A DNA stretch of 64,000 nt from Adiantum capillus-veneris (lineage: Eukaryota > Streptophyta > Polypodiopsida > Polypodiales > Pteridaceae): positions 53,091,905 through 53,155,904 of the forward strand of contig CM043962.1 in assembly GCA_014529385.2 (NCBI GenBank), given 5' to 3'. Position 1 is the first letter of the stretch, and every line of letters begins with the position of its first letter. The notes beneath the pieces were generated by a model. That model was not told the origin of the DNA, made no database searches, and saw nothing but the letters and a program-made list of their open reading frames with translations. A program made the translations under genes and the position numbers. Below are positions 49,198 through 59,816 of the stretch, piece by piece.

Positions 49198-49199
<2 letters not shown>
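49003..49199 (+). promoter_or_regulatory. Conserved CACTA leader upstream of TNP2, copy 2
   Basis: This is the counterpart of 7106-7299, read in the same direction relative to TNP2. The inserted LINE separates it from the TNP2 start by about 1.8 kb. Confidence 0.6.
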
Positions 49200-49288
<89 letters not shown>

Positions 49289-49302
49289 TTGAATTATCCT
49301 CC

Positions 49303-49336
<34 letters not shown>
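49200..49336. repeat. (GA)n tract with a LINE tail remnant
   Basis: Two GA runs flank 49284-49304, a 21-bp copy of the extreme LINE 3' end. The same sequence recurs at 49337 as the end of the full tail. Confidence 0.95.
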
Positions 49337-49340
<4 letters not shown>

Positions 49341-50924
49341 TTGAATTATCGTCCACGGAGGTCAGATATGACCCATGGGACCAAAAACAAACAGTACAAC
49401 GGTGACATTTGTAGCAAATCGCACTGAATACATATATCAGTTAAGGACTGAGGGTCCATTGGAAAGATGGAAAGATGAAAAAGACAAAAACCTAAGAGGG
49501 ATCAGCTCTGGGGAGAGCCTATTTGGGGCTTCGAAACTCTTGGATGATGGCTTTACCACCTCGGTAGACTGCCCATTTGCCTTGTTTGCGGGCTTCATGT
49601 ACCTTCTTGAGCTCTTCACTTTTGCGTTTGAGTTGTAGCGGGGTGAGTTCTTCTGCGATCCAAAACTTGGTGTCTTTGAGAAGACGTAATTGTTGGAGAA
49701 GCTTGAGCCGACCTTCTCTACTTTCAAATTCAAGGATGGCATGTCCACTTGGTATAGGCATGTCAGGGCCTCTCCAAGTGATACGGCCTATTGCGGTGTG
49801 GTCGACCTTGATCGGCTTGAGGGTTTCATTGAGGAAGTTGATGCGTTCCGAGAAGTCGTACTTGGTCGTTTCCCATGCTTGAGGTAGCCCACCAATGCGG
49901 ATCTTGAGGATATTTTCTGTTTGGAGTCGTTGTTCTCGAAGCTCTACTGTCACACATGTCTTCACCTGTGCAAGGGTTGTCGAGTGTGTTTCGATGGCCT
50001 TGGCTTCGACTTCTTTCACTTTGTTGGTGGCGAGATCGACCATGGAATCAAATCGTGCCTCAAGCTTGCTAAGGCGAGCTTTGAGGTCGCGATTTTCTTC
50101 CATGACCCGATCGAGATCTGCTTGAAGGCGTTCGATTCGGTCAGATTTACTTGGCGCTGCTAAAACGGCAGCAAAGCTTGGTCGTGTCTTCGCAAAGCTC
50201 TTCGGAGTGGTGGCTTTGGTCGTCATGCTTCCGATGCTAATCTTCTTCTTGTTGAGAGCACACACAAAACTGAGATTCTGTGTGAATCTCTGCTTAGTTA
50301 GGGTTTGTATGCCTCGGTAGAGAACTGTGGGCTTGGTTGGAAAAGCAAGGGTCGAGGCTTGTGCAAGAAGCTTGTGCAAGAACTAACCCTTGATTAATTG
50401 AAACAAACCTAATAGGAAATCGAAAACTCAAGCTTAACTGAATCGAGTAGTCAAGCACGAGCCAGTCGAGTAGTCGAGCTTGAATCGAGTAGTCGAGCAG
50501 TCGAGCCAGTGGCGAGCAAAATCGAATGCACTATCGCTGTCGAAGAGATTCGAAGAGATGCTCACTGTCGCCAGAGAATAGATGCTCACCATCGGGCAGG
50601 TCCGAACCAAGCACTGTTGTCTGCAGGTCGCGTGAGGGGAGCTCTGACGTAGTCGGCTGACTGTGTTAAGTGGTCAAGCTTATGTGGGAACCGTCTGAGA
50701 ATCGACACAAAGGATTAGATTGTGCAGAGTATCAAAGGTCGGCTTGTGTTGCTTGAGACCGAGAGCGGCTCTTGTGTTGCAAGGCGAGGACGACCACGAC
50801 CTGTGTTTCTCGAGGTCGGCAGGGCGATGGAGAGCAGCTGCAGGAGACGAGATGTGTGAGCTGGGGAGGGGAGGGCGAGGCTTCTTGCTAACGCCCCTCC
50901 ACAGAGCTGCCCTCACCCAAGGGG
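49337..50924 (-). mobile_element. LINE, internally deleted, between (GA)n tracts
   Basis: Read on the minus strand, it starts after (TC)n at 50924, has a 5' UTR of about 550 bp and ORF1 (50379-49519), and then goes almost directly to the family 3' end (GGTCCCATGGGTCATATCTG, then GATAATTCAATCTATC), followed by (TC)n. ORF2 is missing. The 3' tail matches that of the LINE at 8622-11369. It inserted into CACTA copy 2 between leader and TNP2. Confidence 0.85.
49519..50379 (-). CDS. LINE ORF1 protein (coiled coil plus RRM-like, L1 ORF1p type)
   Basis: The intact frame is 286 codons. The more likely start is the internal ATG at 50226 (MTTKATTPKSFAK), giving about 235 residues, because the upstream stretch looks like 5' UTR. 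From that start, residues about 25-100 form a heptad-rich coiled coil (RIERLQADLDRVMEEN, LKARLSKLEARFD). An RRM-like centre follows (ILKIRIGGLP, GHAILEFESREGRLKLL), and then a basic C-terminal domain (WIAEELTPLQLKRKSEEL, GKWAVYRGGKAII). This order is that of L1 ORF1p (Transposase_22), an RNA-binding trimeric chaperone. The frame has no stop although the element has lost ORF2. Confidence 0.85.
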   Translation of the reverse strand: MHKLLAQASTLAFPTKPTVLYRGIQTLTKQRFTQNLSFVCALNKKKISIGSMTTKATTPKSFAKTRPSFAAVLAAPSKSDRIERLQADLDRVMEENRDLKARLSKLEARFDSMVDLATNKVKEVEAKAIETHSTTLAQVKTCVTVELREQRLQTENILKIRIGGLPQAWETTKYDFSERINFLNETLKPIKVDHTAIGRITWRGPDMPIPSGHAILEFESREGRLKLLQQLRLLKDTKFWIAEELTPLQLKRKSEELKKVHEARKQGKWAVYRGGKAIIQEFRSPK

Positions 50925-51012
50925 GGAGAGAGAGAGAGAGAGAGATAAAAGACGAAGAATGCCAATAGAAGATTAAATTTGTTGTCCAGGTTATAAGATT
51001 TTTGCCCTCATT
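50925..51012. repeat. (GA)n tract and TNP2 5' UTR
   Basis: A (GA)n tract at about 50925-50945 borders the 5' end of the LINE. The rest leads to the TNP2 start at 51013. Confidence 0.8.
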
Positions 51013-54000
51013 ATGAGTAGTGACGAGGATGTGCGGCCGTCCAACTGAAACACCTATCTCTCAACGAGGATCTTATGTCCTTGTAACCATTGCAAGTATG
51101 CTGTGCGACGGACAAGACACGTTTCTTTGCAGCACGTTCGCGAATTTCGCGAGTTCGATCCATCTATTATAGATCGAGTTGTTGCCAATTATAACTCGTC
51201 GGACTCTGACGCTGGCCAACAGGCAGCAATCTTGCAACCCAATAGACGTGTTCGCAGGCGCTTTGGTCAAGCAGCATATGTGAGGCCACAAGATGTAGCC
51301 TCTGACAGCTCGGGGGATGATCATGCAGACCACATTCCCAACGAGGCAATGTTTGAGCCCGAAATGGATGAAATGATCGAGACGATCATGGATTCAAAAA
51401 GGCTTGTCTATGATGATATGAAAAGTGAAGCCGATACGCTATTGTATAATGGAGCACGTGTGTCTAGATTGAAAGTGCTCCTGGTTCTTCTCAACATGCA
51501 GACAAAGTTTGGATGGAGTGACTAGCGTCACAGCTCTTTTCAGGTGATCTATTATAATTAGTTTACTTTAATAAAACTCTAAATGTATAATGATCTCATA
51601 GATTTTTACACAATTCTATCGTATTTTTATGTTGTGTAGATTGCTCAAAGAGCACATACTACCAGTTGATAATGTGATGCCAGATTCTCGAGAGGAAGCA
51701 AAAAAGATTTTGCGAAACTTGGGGATGGATTATAATTTGATCCACGCTTGTCCTAATGACTGCATTCTTTTCAGAGGGGGATATATAGACATAGAGAAGT
51801 GTCCGAAATGTGATTCCGAAAGATATCGAGTAGATCTCCATGGAACAAAAATTCCGCAAAAGGTTTTGCGACATTTTCCTCTGCTTCCTCGCATCAAGCA
51901 TTTCTTCGAATGTAAGTCCATGGCCGCCCTAGCATCATGGCATGAGGAGAATAAATCTTCGGATGGTGTGCTACGGATTCCTACAGATTGTGCAGCCTGG
52001 AAACATATAGATGGAACATGGACGGATTTTGCCAGGGAAGCTCGAAATTTGCTCTTAGGCCTGGCTATGGATGGCGTAAATCCATTTGGTCAAAGATCAA
52101 CATCTTACAGTGTATGGCCCGTTGTCATCGTCAACTACAACATTCCCCCGTGGCTGACTACGAAGAAGGGGCACCTATGGTTAAGCTTGATTGTGCCGGG
52201 GCGATATAAAGTGAAGAATATGAATGTGTATCTTCGTCCACTATTGGAAGAGCTACAACAATTGTGGATTGGCATAGAGGTGGTGGATATGATCCGACAG
52301 ACACGTCGACGGAATTCTTTGATCAGAGGCATTCTAATGTGGACCATGCATGACTATCCCGAACTAACATAATGCTCAGGTGATCTATTTACACTCCTCA
52401 CTCAGACACTGTAAATCTTGCTTTTTCTCAAGTTGATCTATTATCATGTGTATACATGCAGGGCTTCAAACAAGCGGATACAGAGCATGTGTCACATGTG
52501 GACCTAAACTGAATGCACGTAGGGCGCCCTCACTGAAGAAGCAAATCTACGAAGGTCATCAAGCGTATCTTCCAAAGAATCATGTGTTACGCGACGGCTT
52601 TTTGGGAAGAGAGCCACCGAGGATGTCTGCACAAGCATGGTTAGAGCAGAAGGAGATGAGTGATGACGGATTGCCCCGAGGGATGAAGAGACTATCTCTA
52701 TGGTACGAGTTACCATACTGGCCCCGACTCATGATCAATCACTTGCTCGATCCAATGCACATATTCAAGAATGTGGGTAATCTACTATGGGACCATCTGA
52801 CTGGCAAGAAAGATACTTTGGGAGCCAGAGTTGACCTTAGAAATGTGGATCGTATGGAGTAATATTGGCTGCAAACAGCGTCCGATGGTTCGATAAAACT
52901 CCCTAAAGCACCATGGATTTTCACAAGAGCCCAAGAACGCAAAGTAAAAGAGACCATTCGATCTTTGCAGACCCCCACTGGCGTAATGAACTCGCTCCGA
53001 ACGTGTTTTACTAAAGAAGGAAAGCTTACCGGTTTGAAGTCACACGACTGGCATAAAATGTGTCAGGTATGTTCATAGTGGAGTATATCATAGTGAGAAT
53101 TGGGTAACAAATTCGTGTGTGGACGTACTTTAATATCATTGCTGCACGTGTTTTGCAGTTTATTTTACCGGTTTCCATTGAGGGATGTCTGTCTCTTGAC
53201 GTCCGTAACACAATCTACAAACTTATGAAGTTCGTACAATGGATCTCACAAAAGGAGATCAACGTAGACTCCATACCATTCGCCAAACTAAACGTTGCGG
53301 AGGTTGTGTGTATGTTTGAGAAACATTTTCCTACTACCATGCTAACCATTCAGGTGCATCTTCTTGTTCACATAGTTGATGAGGTGGAAATAGCCGACAC
53401 AAACATTCCAGATGGATGTTCTTTTTAAAACATTTCATGAAAACGCTCAAGGGATATGTGCGTCAGAAGGCACGTCTGGAGATTAGCATGGCAGAAGGCG
53501 AACCATAGATGATGAGCGCATATCTTGAATTGTCATGTGTAATCTCGGTGTTGAGAAGAAGATGACGGAAGATCTAGAGGCTAAAATCAACCGATTTTGC
53601 ATGCTTCACAATCCAGTCATGCAGAAGTGGATCTCACAATATGAGGATGCAAAGCAAGAGCGACAAAGGGCAAGAATCGAGTGGAGACGGGGAAGACGAC
53701 CACCGATGCACTATCCGACGGGTCTAGAGAGCCTACCAACATTCATGAGCTTAAGATGGTTGCACAACCAACTGAAAAGCGCACAACAGTGCGGTGAAAA
53801 AGTGACTGAGGAAGAGTGGGAGTACTCTAGGGGTTGCGCGACCAAGGTAAGTTTGCAATGTACGACTAGTAACTTTCTAGATGTTTGAACGGCCACTCAT
53901 AATCTTTGTTGGTTGTAGTATAAGTCATACACAGCAGCATGGTGTAAAGGTCGACATTTTAGGGTGGAACGGATCGACAAAAAACGTTTTACTCAAGATT

Positions 54001-54666
54001 GTGGAATCATGGCAAAATTTGAACAGTCTAGTCGACGATGGTCCTCTGATGCAGATCCTGTGGTGGCGGAACTCACTTACTTCGGCACGCTACAAGAGAT
54101 TTTGAGGATCGATTATAGAGAATTTTTTGTCGACTTGTTTGACGTGCAATGGTTCAAGATAATCATGGAGGGTCGCAACGCTACTGTGCGTAGAGGAGAG
54201 TCTGGTTTTCTTCAGGTGGATTCAACTAAGAAATGGACTGACCTAAGAGACACTTTCATACTACCCGAGCATTGTGAACAAGTAAGTATGTAAATAGTTA
54301 ACATGTGTTTTAGAATTTATGTGCTTGGAAGCTCTCATGTAAGTTATGTGGCTCTGGCAGGTGATATTTTATCCCACAAAGTCTGCATCAAACTGGTGGT
54401 ACGTCATAGAGGTAGCCCCTCGTAGTGCACGGACGTATGAAGGCTACCATGTGCCAATCACAGCGGCATCAATGGAGGAGATCGGAGAAGATGCCCAGTC
54501 AGAAGCCGTGGAGGTGGTGCCAGACGAACATCAAGCTGCTACTCTCTATGGGGTGCATGCAGAGGATCTACAAAATGAAACAGAGGACATCTGTTTAAAT
54601 GCAGAGTTCTATATAGATATAGGAAGTTATGCTGAGCTATGCGAGGATGAGAGAGAGATCTCTTAA
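51013..54666 (+). pseudogene. TNP2-type CACTA transposase, copy 2
   Basis: Same protein as copy 1: N-terminal CPCNHCKY cluster, the Transposase_21 core (HACPNDCILF, KCPKCDSERY, VLRHFPLLPR, AMDGVNPFG, IPPWLTTKKGHL, WTMHDYP), CVTCG, LLDPMHIFKNV, then LPVSIEGCL and HLLVHIVDEV (DUF4218-like) and VQWFKIIMEGRNATV (DUF4216-like). Five GT-AG introns are visible: 51544-51639, 52380-52461, 53067-53158, 53847-53918 and 54282-54360. Breaks include TGA at 51046-51048, a 2-bp loss before 51523, a stop near 52370, TAA at 52860-52862, and a damaged stretch at about 53405-53540. Stop at 54664-54666. It sits in the BELL intron on the opposite strand. Confidence 0.88.
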
Positions 54667-54967
54667 AGCCATAAATATTGTATTTGAACAAGTGTGCTCC
54701 GTTTTGTAAATTCAGAGTTATGTACTTGCCTCTTTCATCACTCAAGTTGAATAGAAGAAGAATGCTTTCTGTTGTTGCTAGCCTTTGAACATTCCAAAGC
54801 TACAAGCACTGGAATGTTCTTCTACGATTCTCCGGCTCTTTAAATATTTGCGTCATTGCGTCATTGTATTTATATGCGTCATTGTATTTAATGGTCTTTG
54901 TGTCCACTCCAGGTACGTATGCTCTAGGTATGTTCTCATTAGCAGAGACGACGAGCACCTCCTCCTC

Positions 54968-54968
<1 letters not shown>

Positions 54969-55057
<89 letters not shown>
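54969..55057. repeat. (CT)n microsatellite between the two CACTA genes
   Basis: About 90 bp of CT, ending in CTATCTATC. Unlike the other long CT tracts it carries no LINE, so it may be an unoccupied target. Confidence 0.98.
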
Positions 55058-55059
<2 letters not shown>

Positions 55060-55125
55060 CTTGTCCATGTTTTCTACTCCATTCATCCAATATTAAGTTT
55101 AAATGTTCGTGTGTTTAATGCAGGT

Positions 55126-56454
55126 ATGGATGATGATAAGTTTCTTTCTTCTTTGTCACCCCAGCAGAGACAGTGGTACGTGGAGTGTCATCGCTCAGGC
55201 GCACCATCGCGCGTTCCTACTCTATCCTCATCTCCCTCTGTTTCGGAGTCCTCAGTGCGCTCCGAAGCTTCGGTGTCGACGAGACGATCTTCACACTCGT
55301 CTAGGCACCGGCGCTCTAGTGGTGGCGGTGGCGGTGGCGGTTGTTGTGGGGGTGGCGCCACTGATGCTTCGACACCGCCTCGTGTTCGACGAGGCTTTTA
55401 CCCTCCCCTTCTTTGTCCGTCGGACTCCGTCCCGACACCAGCCACGGCATTGCCATCGACACCAGGTTTTGCACGGCTGAGTGCCGTTCCCCACAGCTAC
55501 ACACCACTAGCTACTCCTCCAGGAGTCACTCCAGTGGACACTCCTCTCTTCGGGGCTCAGACTCCAGTGGAGACACCTGGCATCCGTACCCACCCCCGTT
55601 GACATGCCGCTAGAGACCCCTGTCGAGACACCCAGGTTCACGCGTCAGCGGCGAGAGGGCTTGCCTTACTCCATCGACTTCAGCGGCGACATCATCTTGG
55701 ATGATGACGGCAAGAAGGTGATTTCGCGCATGCGCGATCTTTGCTCTCAGGTGTTTAGACACTACATACTAAACACCTGGAGTAAAGTAGCGAATGAATT
55801 AAAAGACAGAGTCATCAGCATGCTTCATGACGAGTTTCCCGTTCCAACACGGGATGAGCGCTTCAATGAAGATGTGATGAAGGTTCGAATGCGCGAATAC
55901 TGCAAGCATAAGCGTTCCGAAGTGCAAAAAGCAATCAAGCATGGATGGAACAGACCAGATTGGTGGCCAAAGAAGATTGGAAGCATGCGAAGAAAGAAGC
56001 GCGCGAGAATCCCGACAAGTGGAAGCAACAAAAGGAGGTAGCCAGAGCGCGAGTAGAGGCAGGGAGCTCGCACCACTTGGGGAGCGGCGGGTGGGCATCA
56101 TTTGAGGCCGATTTTGTAAGTGTTTTTGCATCTATGTTCGATAGTTTCGGGTTTATGGGATTTGAAATTCTAACATAATGGATTCTTTGTATGTTTTGAC
56201 AGTGGTCGTTTACAGGACGTGATCCCACTCCGTACGAGCGTGAGTACGCAGGTAGGAAAGGCTTAAACGCCCTTATAGACATCCTGACTTCTCGCGGCGT
56301 CATGGTTAGTATTAGGGTTTATTCTTTTCTATTTATTGTATTGTTTTATAAACGTCGCTCGCTATATGTTTATACTTACAAAAAGCTATCTTATTGTTTT
56401 TCTGTGCAGAATCCGACGGATACGCCGCTTGGACGCGATGAGACGTTTGACTAG
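55126..56454 (+). pseudogene. CACTA second gene, copy 2 (TNPA/transposase_24-like)
   Basis: The start MDDDKFLSSLSPQQRQW at 55126 follows a splice acceptor (TTTAATGCAG|GT), as in copy 1. Then come a Ser-rich stretch, SSGGGGGGGCCGGG and ASTPPR, a TP/ETP-rich repeat segment (TPPGVTPVDTP, LETPVETP), and a basic transposase_24-like region (REYCKHKRSEVQKAIKHGW, RPDWWPKE, KEARENPDKWKQQKEVA). Introns 56116-56202 and 56305-56409 lead to YEREYAGRKGLNALIDIL and the end at TAG 56452-56454. Single-base frame changes near 55575 and 55970 break it. In copy 1 the corresponding parts are in the same order. Binding of the GCGTCGCTA repeats is inferred from En/Spm TNPA. Confidence 0.7.
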
Positions 56455-56822
56455 ACGACGTCAGTTTAGCCATAGCTAGATAGCATTAGTTTCTTTTTGT
56501 CCTAGCTTATGTATCATGAGACCATGTAACTATGTATTTTTGAAAACCATGTATATTTTTTAAATAATGACAATGGTTTGTAACTATTACATTTGCAATG
56601 ATTAACAATCAAGTGATTTTGCTGCTGTGTACAATTGTCATTTATTTACTTCCATCAATTCACGCTTGTCATTTTTGTATCTTTATTTTGCAAACAATAC
56701 GTACTATGGATGATGGAGTTAATGATTATATTGTCTTGTGGCTGACTATTTTGGGTCTATATTTACCTTTGTACTTTTTTTCAAAGGTAAATAGACCAAT
56801 GAAACATTCAATATGGTTGATG

Positions 56823-56860
56823 GGTGGCAGGGCATTCAATGCCCTGAATGCCCTGCCACC
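56823..56860. repeat. Perfect 16-bp hairpin
   Basis: Arms GGTGGCAGGGCATTCA and TGAATGCCCTGCCACC surround a 6-base loop ATGCCC, immediately inside the right subterminal repeats of CACTA copy 2. It could be a terminator-like or cruciform structure. Confidence 0.9.
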
Positions 56861-56877
56861 AAATTTTTTTAATCTCG

Positions 56878-57091
56878 GGCGTCGCTAAATTGTGCACTGC
56901 AGCGTCGCTATCTAAATTGTGCACTACAGCTTCGCTATATAGCGACGCTGGTAGAGACTGTGGTAGCGACGGCTATAGCGACGTATCTTATCGACGCTAA
57001 TAGCGACGCTTTTAGTGATGCTGGGGGTTTAAAAAACCCAATGTATTTCCGTCGCTATAAGCGTCACAAGAGCACACAACCTCTTGTAGTG
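56878..57091 (+). repeat. CACTA copy 2 right subterminal and terminal repeats
   Basis: About ten copies of GCGTCGCTA or TAGCGACGC lie in both orientations, plus a direct repeat of TAAATTGTGCACT. The block ends in CCTCTTGTAGTG and the ATG target duplication. Confidence 0.87.
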
Positions 57092-58359
57092 ATGTCTAAA
57101 CAAAAAACCGTGTCAGAGAAATGCACCCAACACATAGTATGAGTTGATAAAAAATGTTGAGAGAATAAATTAAGGGTTGAAGTTTTTTTTACATGGCCAT
57201 CTCAAAAGACTAATTTGATAAAATGCATATAGATTTTTTACTAAACTGACTCAATGATAGACCTGTTTGTTTTTTAACAGACTCAAACTTCTTTAAAAAA
57301 TCCCTCAATAGGTATAAATTGAGCCTATCGCACTTCTATGTTGCTTACATAAAGACTTACAACATTTCCCAAATTAGGTAGTAAGTCACTGCTATACGCA
57401 AAAAGGCTAATTTTAAAAAAGTAAAAAAATAATATATTTAGTATTTTTAACTCAATAAATGACTAAGTGTCTTAAGCACATCCTAACAAGATGCTCAACT
57501 AGAAGTTTCATGAAGTTTTTATGTCGTATGCAAAAGTTATGCTTAAAATACTATGTGCCACTTTAGTGGCTCCAACCACTTTGCGGCCCATTACAAGGCT
57601 AGTGTTAAGAACCTAGCAACATACAACCGTAACTTTACTTGTCCAACCATGAAGACCAAGATCATTATCTTTATCATACATGGCCTTGACAAAAACTACA
57701 GGATCTATGTACTTATGTCGTTGGTGTCCAAGAGTCCTGTCTAAAGATTCATGATTATAAAGCTCTCTACAAGACTTCAAAACTTACTTTAATCACAATC
57801 GAGAGGCTAATTTATTTAGTAAGGGTTTCTGGAATATAACAATTTGTCTGTTTTATCTCTAAATATATTTTAGAGTTAGGAACCACATCTGAACCTTAAG
57901 AATCAAGTGTGTTATCAATGTTTCATATATTGCATAGCATTAAAAGATTTATGAAGCAAGTTTTATAAGCCATGTTTAATAATTATCAATTGTATAAAGA
58001 ACTATAACAAAGAGCAGAATTTTTTACTATTTCCAAGGTTCATTCATATGTTATGTTCACACAGATAGTACAAGAAAGCAAGGGGGTGATCATCGCCATT
58101 GGGAAATATAGATGAACTATGATGAGTGGAGTAGAGATGTGGGCGCCACAAGGACTAACTTGCATGGGTAAAAGTGTGGGCTCATTCATTGTCAAGGAGT
58201 GGCTCCCCTATCCAGCCGATGTAACTCTGACCTTGAAGCTGTAATGGCTCGTCACAAGCATGGCAGGAATTTGTAATTTTTTGGCTTTGATAATATAATC
58301 TACTCACGATTGTGAGTTTTGCAAAAAAAAAAAAGGGTATCCATACGAAAAACGAGTCA
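57092..58359. other. AT-rich right flank of CACTA copy 2
   Basis: No gene is seen. It contains the exact palindrome GCCACTTTAGTGGC (57557-57570) in a context (GTATGCAAAAGTTATGCTTAA) that resembles 13870-13910, so both probably belong to one old repeat family. Confidence 0.5.
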
Positions 58360-58990
58360 CTCGGAAATGCAATAGAGAAATGGAGTCCTTTAAATGAGGA
58401 GAGGTGTAAAGGTACCCATTGGCTCTCCAAGGCTGGAGGCATGCTTCAGACCTCTTTTTGGAGGGGAATTTTCATAAAGATACATAACAAAAGTATTAAA
58501 TGTCTTGGCCAACTTTGGGACTACAGTAGAAGTTGCTGAAAAGGAACGGATTAGTTGGCTCTCTAGTTTAATCTCAGTGGAACACAAAGATTACTAATCA
58601 TCAAAGCCCTAGAAAGGGTTAACAGGTAGCATTTGCTAAACTATGAATCAAAGTTTGAGTGGAAAGCTTGGCAATGGCCTAAGGATAGACGTTTCCTAAA
58701 ACCAAAAACTAAGGATGTATATCTCACCCTTATGACTTCAAAGGTTTGGTTATCCCTACTTAACAACAAGCACTAGAAAGAAAGATGACTGGGGTCAGGA
58801 TGGAAGACGATCGTGAAGAATATCCAGCATCCTCATTGACTGCATATGATGAAGGTCTTGTTATGGAAGGTGCTATGGGGAGTCTTGCGGATTGGGGTGA
58901 AGCTTCTCACTTGGGAAATTGGTCCAGATAGATGCTTGCAATGTAAAATAGCCACTGACTTGATCTCCCTCACCTTTTCAAGGAATTCCC
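58360..58990 (+). mobile_element. LINE ORF2 3' remnant, decayed
   Basis: Scattered phrases of a plant LINE C-terminus are readable (SKAGGMLQTSFWRG, VLLWKVLWGVLRIGVKLL, GPDRCLQCK, the last two as in zf-RVT). Many stops and frame changes are present. No poly-A or endpoint is clear. Confidence 0.5.
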
Positions 58991-59437
58991 GATGATCTGT
59001 TGTCTAGCTGCAGGGAAGGTCAAAAAGGGAGTTGAAAAAAAATAATCTTATATAAAAGAAGTATATATTTTTACAATCCATCTTTTAAGTACAATCGAAT
59101 AAAAATTGCTCAAAGTTTTTGACATCCCATGTAGAACCCTTAAAAACCTTCAAAGAACATTGAAACTTTTTTGAGAAATGCATGGACATTTTTACAATGA
59201 TAATTTATTGAATATATACCATTTTTAAAAGAAAGATTGCCGATTTGTTTTAGCCTAATGACGCTATCGAATTTGAAAGAAAGTTTTGTGGATTTTTACT
59301 ACTTTTAAGAAATTAAAATATTTTTTAAATTAAATGGTATACTAAAATGTTCCTTTATGTGATAGGACCTCAATGATATACTATGCTCATGGTTTCATAA
59401 CAAATGCTAGATCCAATTTCATAGAATGAGGTGCCAA

Positions 59438-59451
59438 GCCACTTCAGTGGC
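59438..59451. repeat. GCCACTTCAGTGGC palindrome, repeat-family marker
   Basis: This is the fourth copy of the GCCACTT(T/C)(A/T)GTGGC motif in the window. About 450 bp of AT-rich unassigned sequence surrounds it. Confidence 0.5.
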
Positions 59452-59732
59452 TCAAACACAAACTTAGTGTTAAATGAAAGCAGTATATTGTACATTATAT
59501 CTAGTTTGGGTTGGATTCTTTTACACAAGTGAATGTCAAAGTCTTACTTATTCTGTGGTATAAGATGAAAGTACTAAATTTACTATGATGGATGTATGTA
59601 CCGGTTACAAAACTTGCTTAAGCTTACATAAGATGGTGATTACATCATTTGCATGCATTTCACTTTTAGCCTAGTATTTCTATTTAAAACAAGTTTTATT
59701 AGACCTTTTAACCAAATATTTGGAAAGGTATG

Positions 59733-59736
<4 letters not shown>

Positions 59737-59814
<78 letters not shown>
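59737..59814. repeat. (CT)n(CA)n microsatellite
   Basis: About 40 bp of CT runs directly into about 37 bp of CA. Confidence 0.99.

Positions 59815-59816
<2 letters not shown>

Larger units (their letters stand above)
47118..57091 (+). mobile_element. CACTA (En/Spm) transposon, copy 2, both ends present
   Basis: The left end reads GACTACAAGCC (CACTACAAG with its first base changed) and the right end reads CCTCTTGTAGTG, ending at 57091. The 3-bp target duplication ATG is present on both sides (47115-47117, 57092-57094), the usual size for CACTA. From left to right: subterminal repeats, microsatellites, tandem SINE-like units, an AT-rich minisatellite, the conserved leader, an inserted LINE (minus strand), TNP2 (51013-54666), the second gene (55126-56454), a hairpin and the right subterminal repeats. 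Its genes carry several stops and frame changes, so it is not autonomous now. It lies in the BELL intron. Confidence 0.88.
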
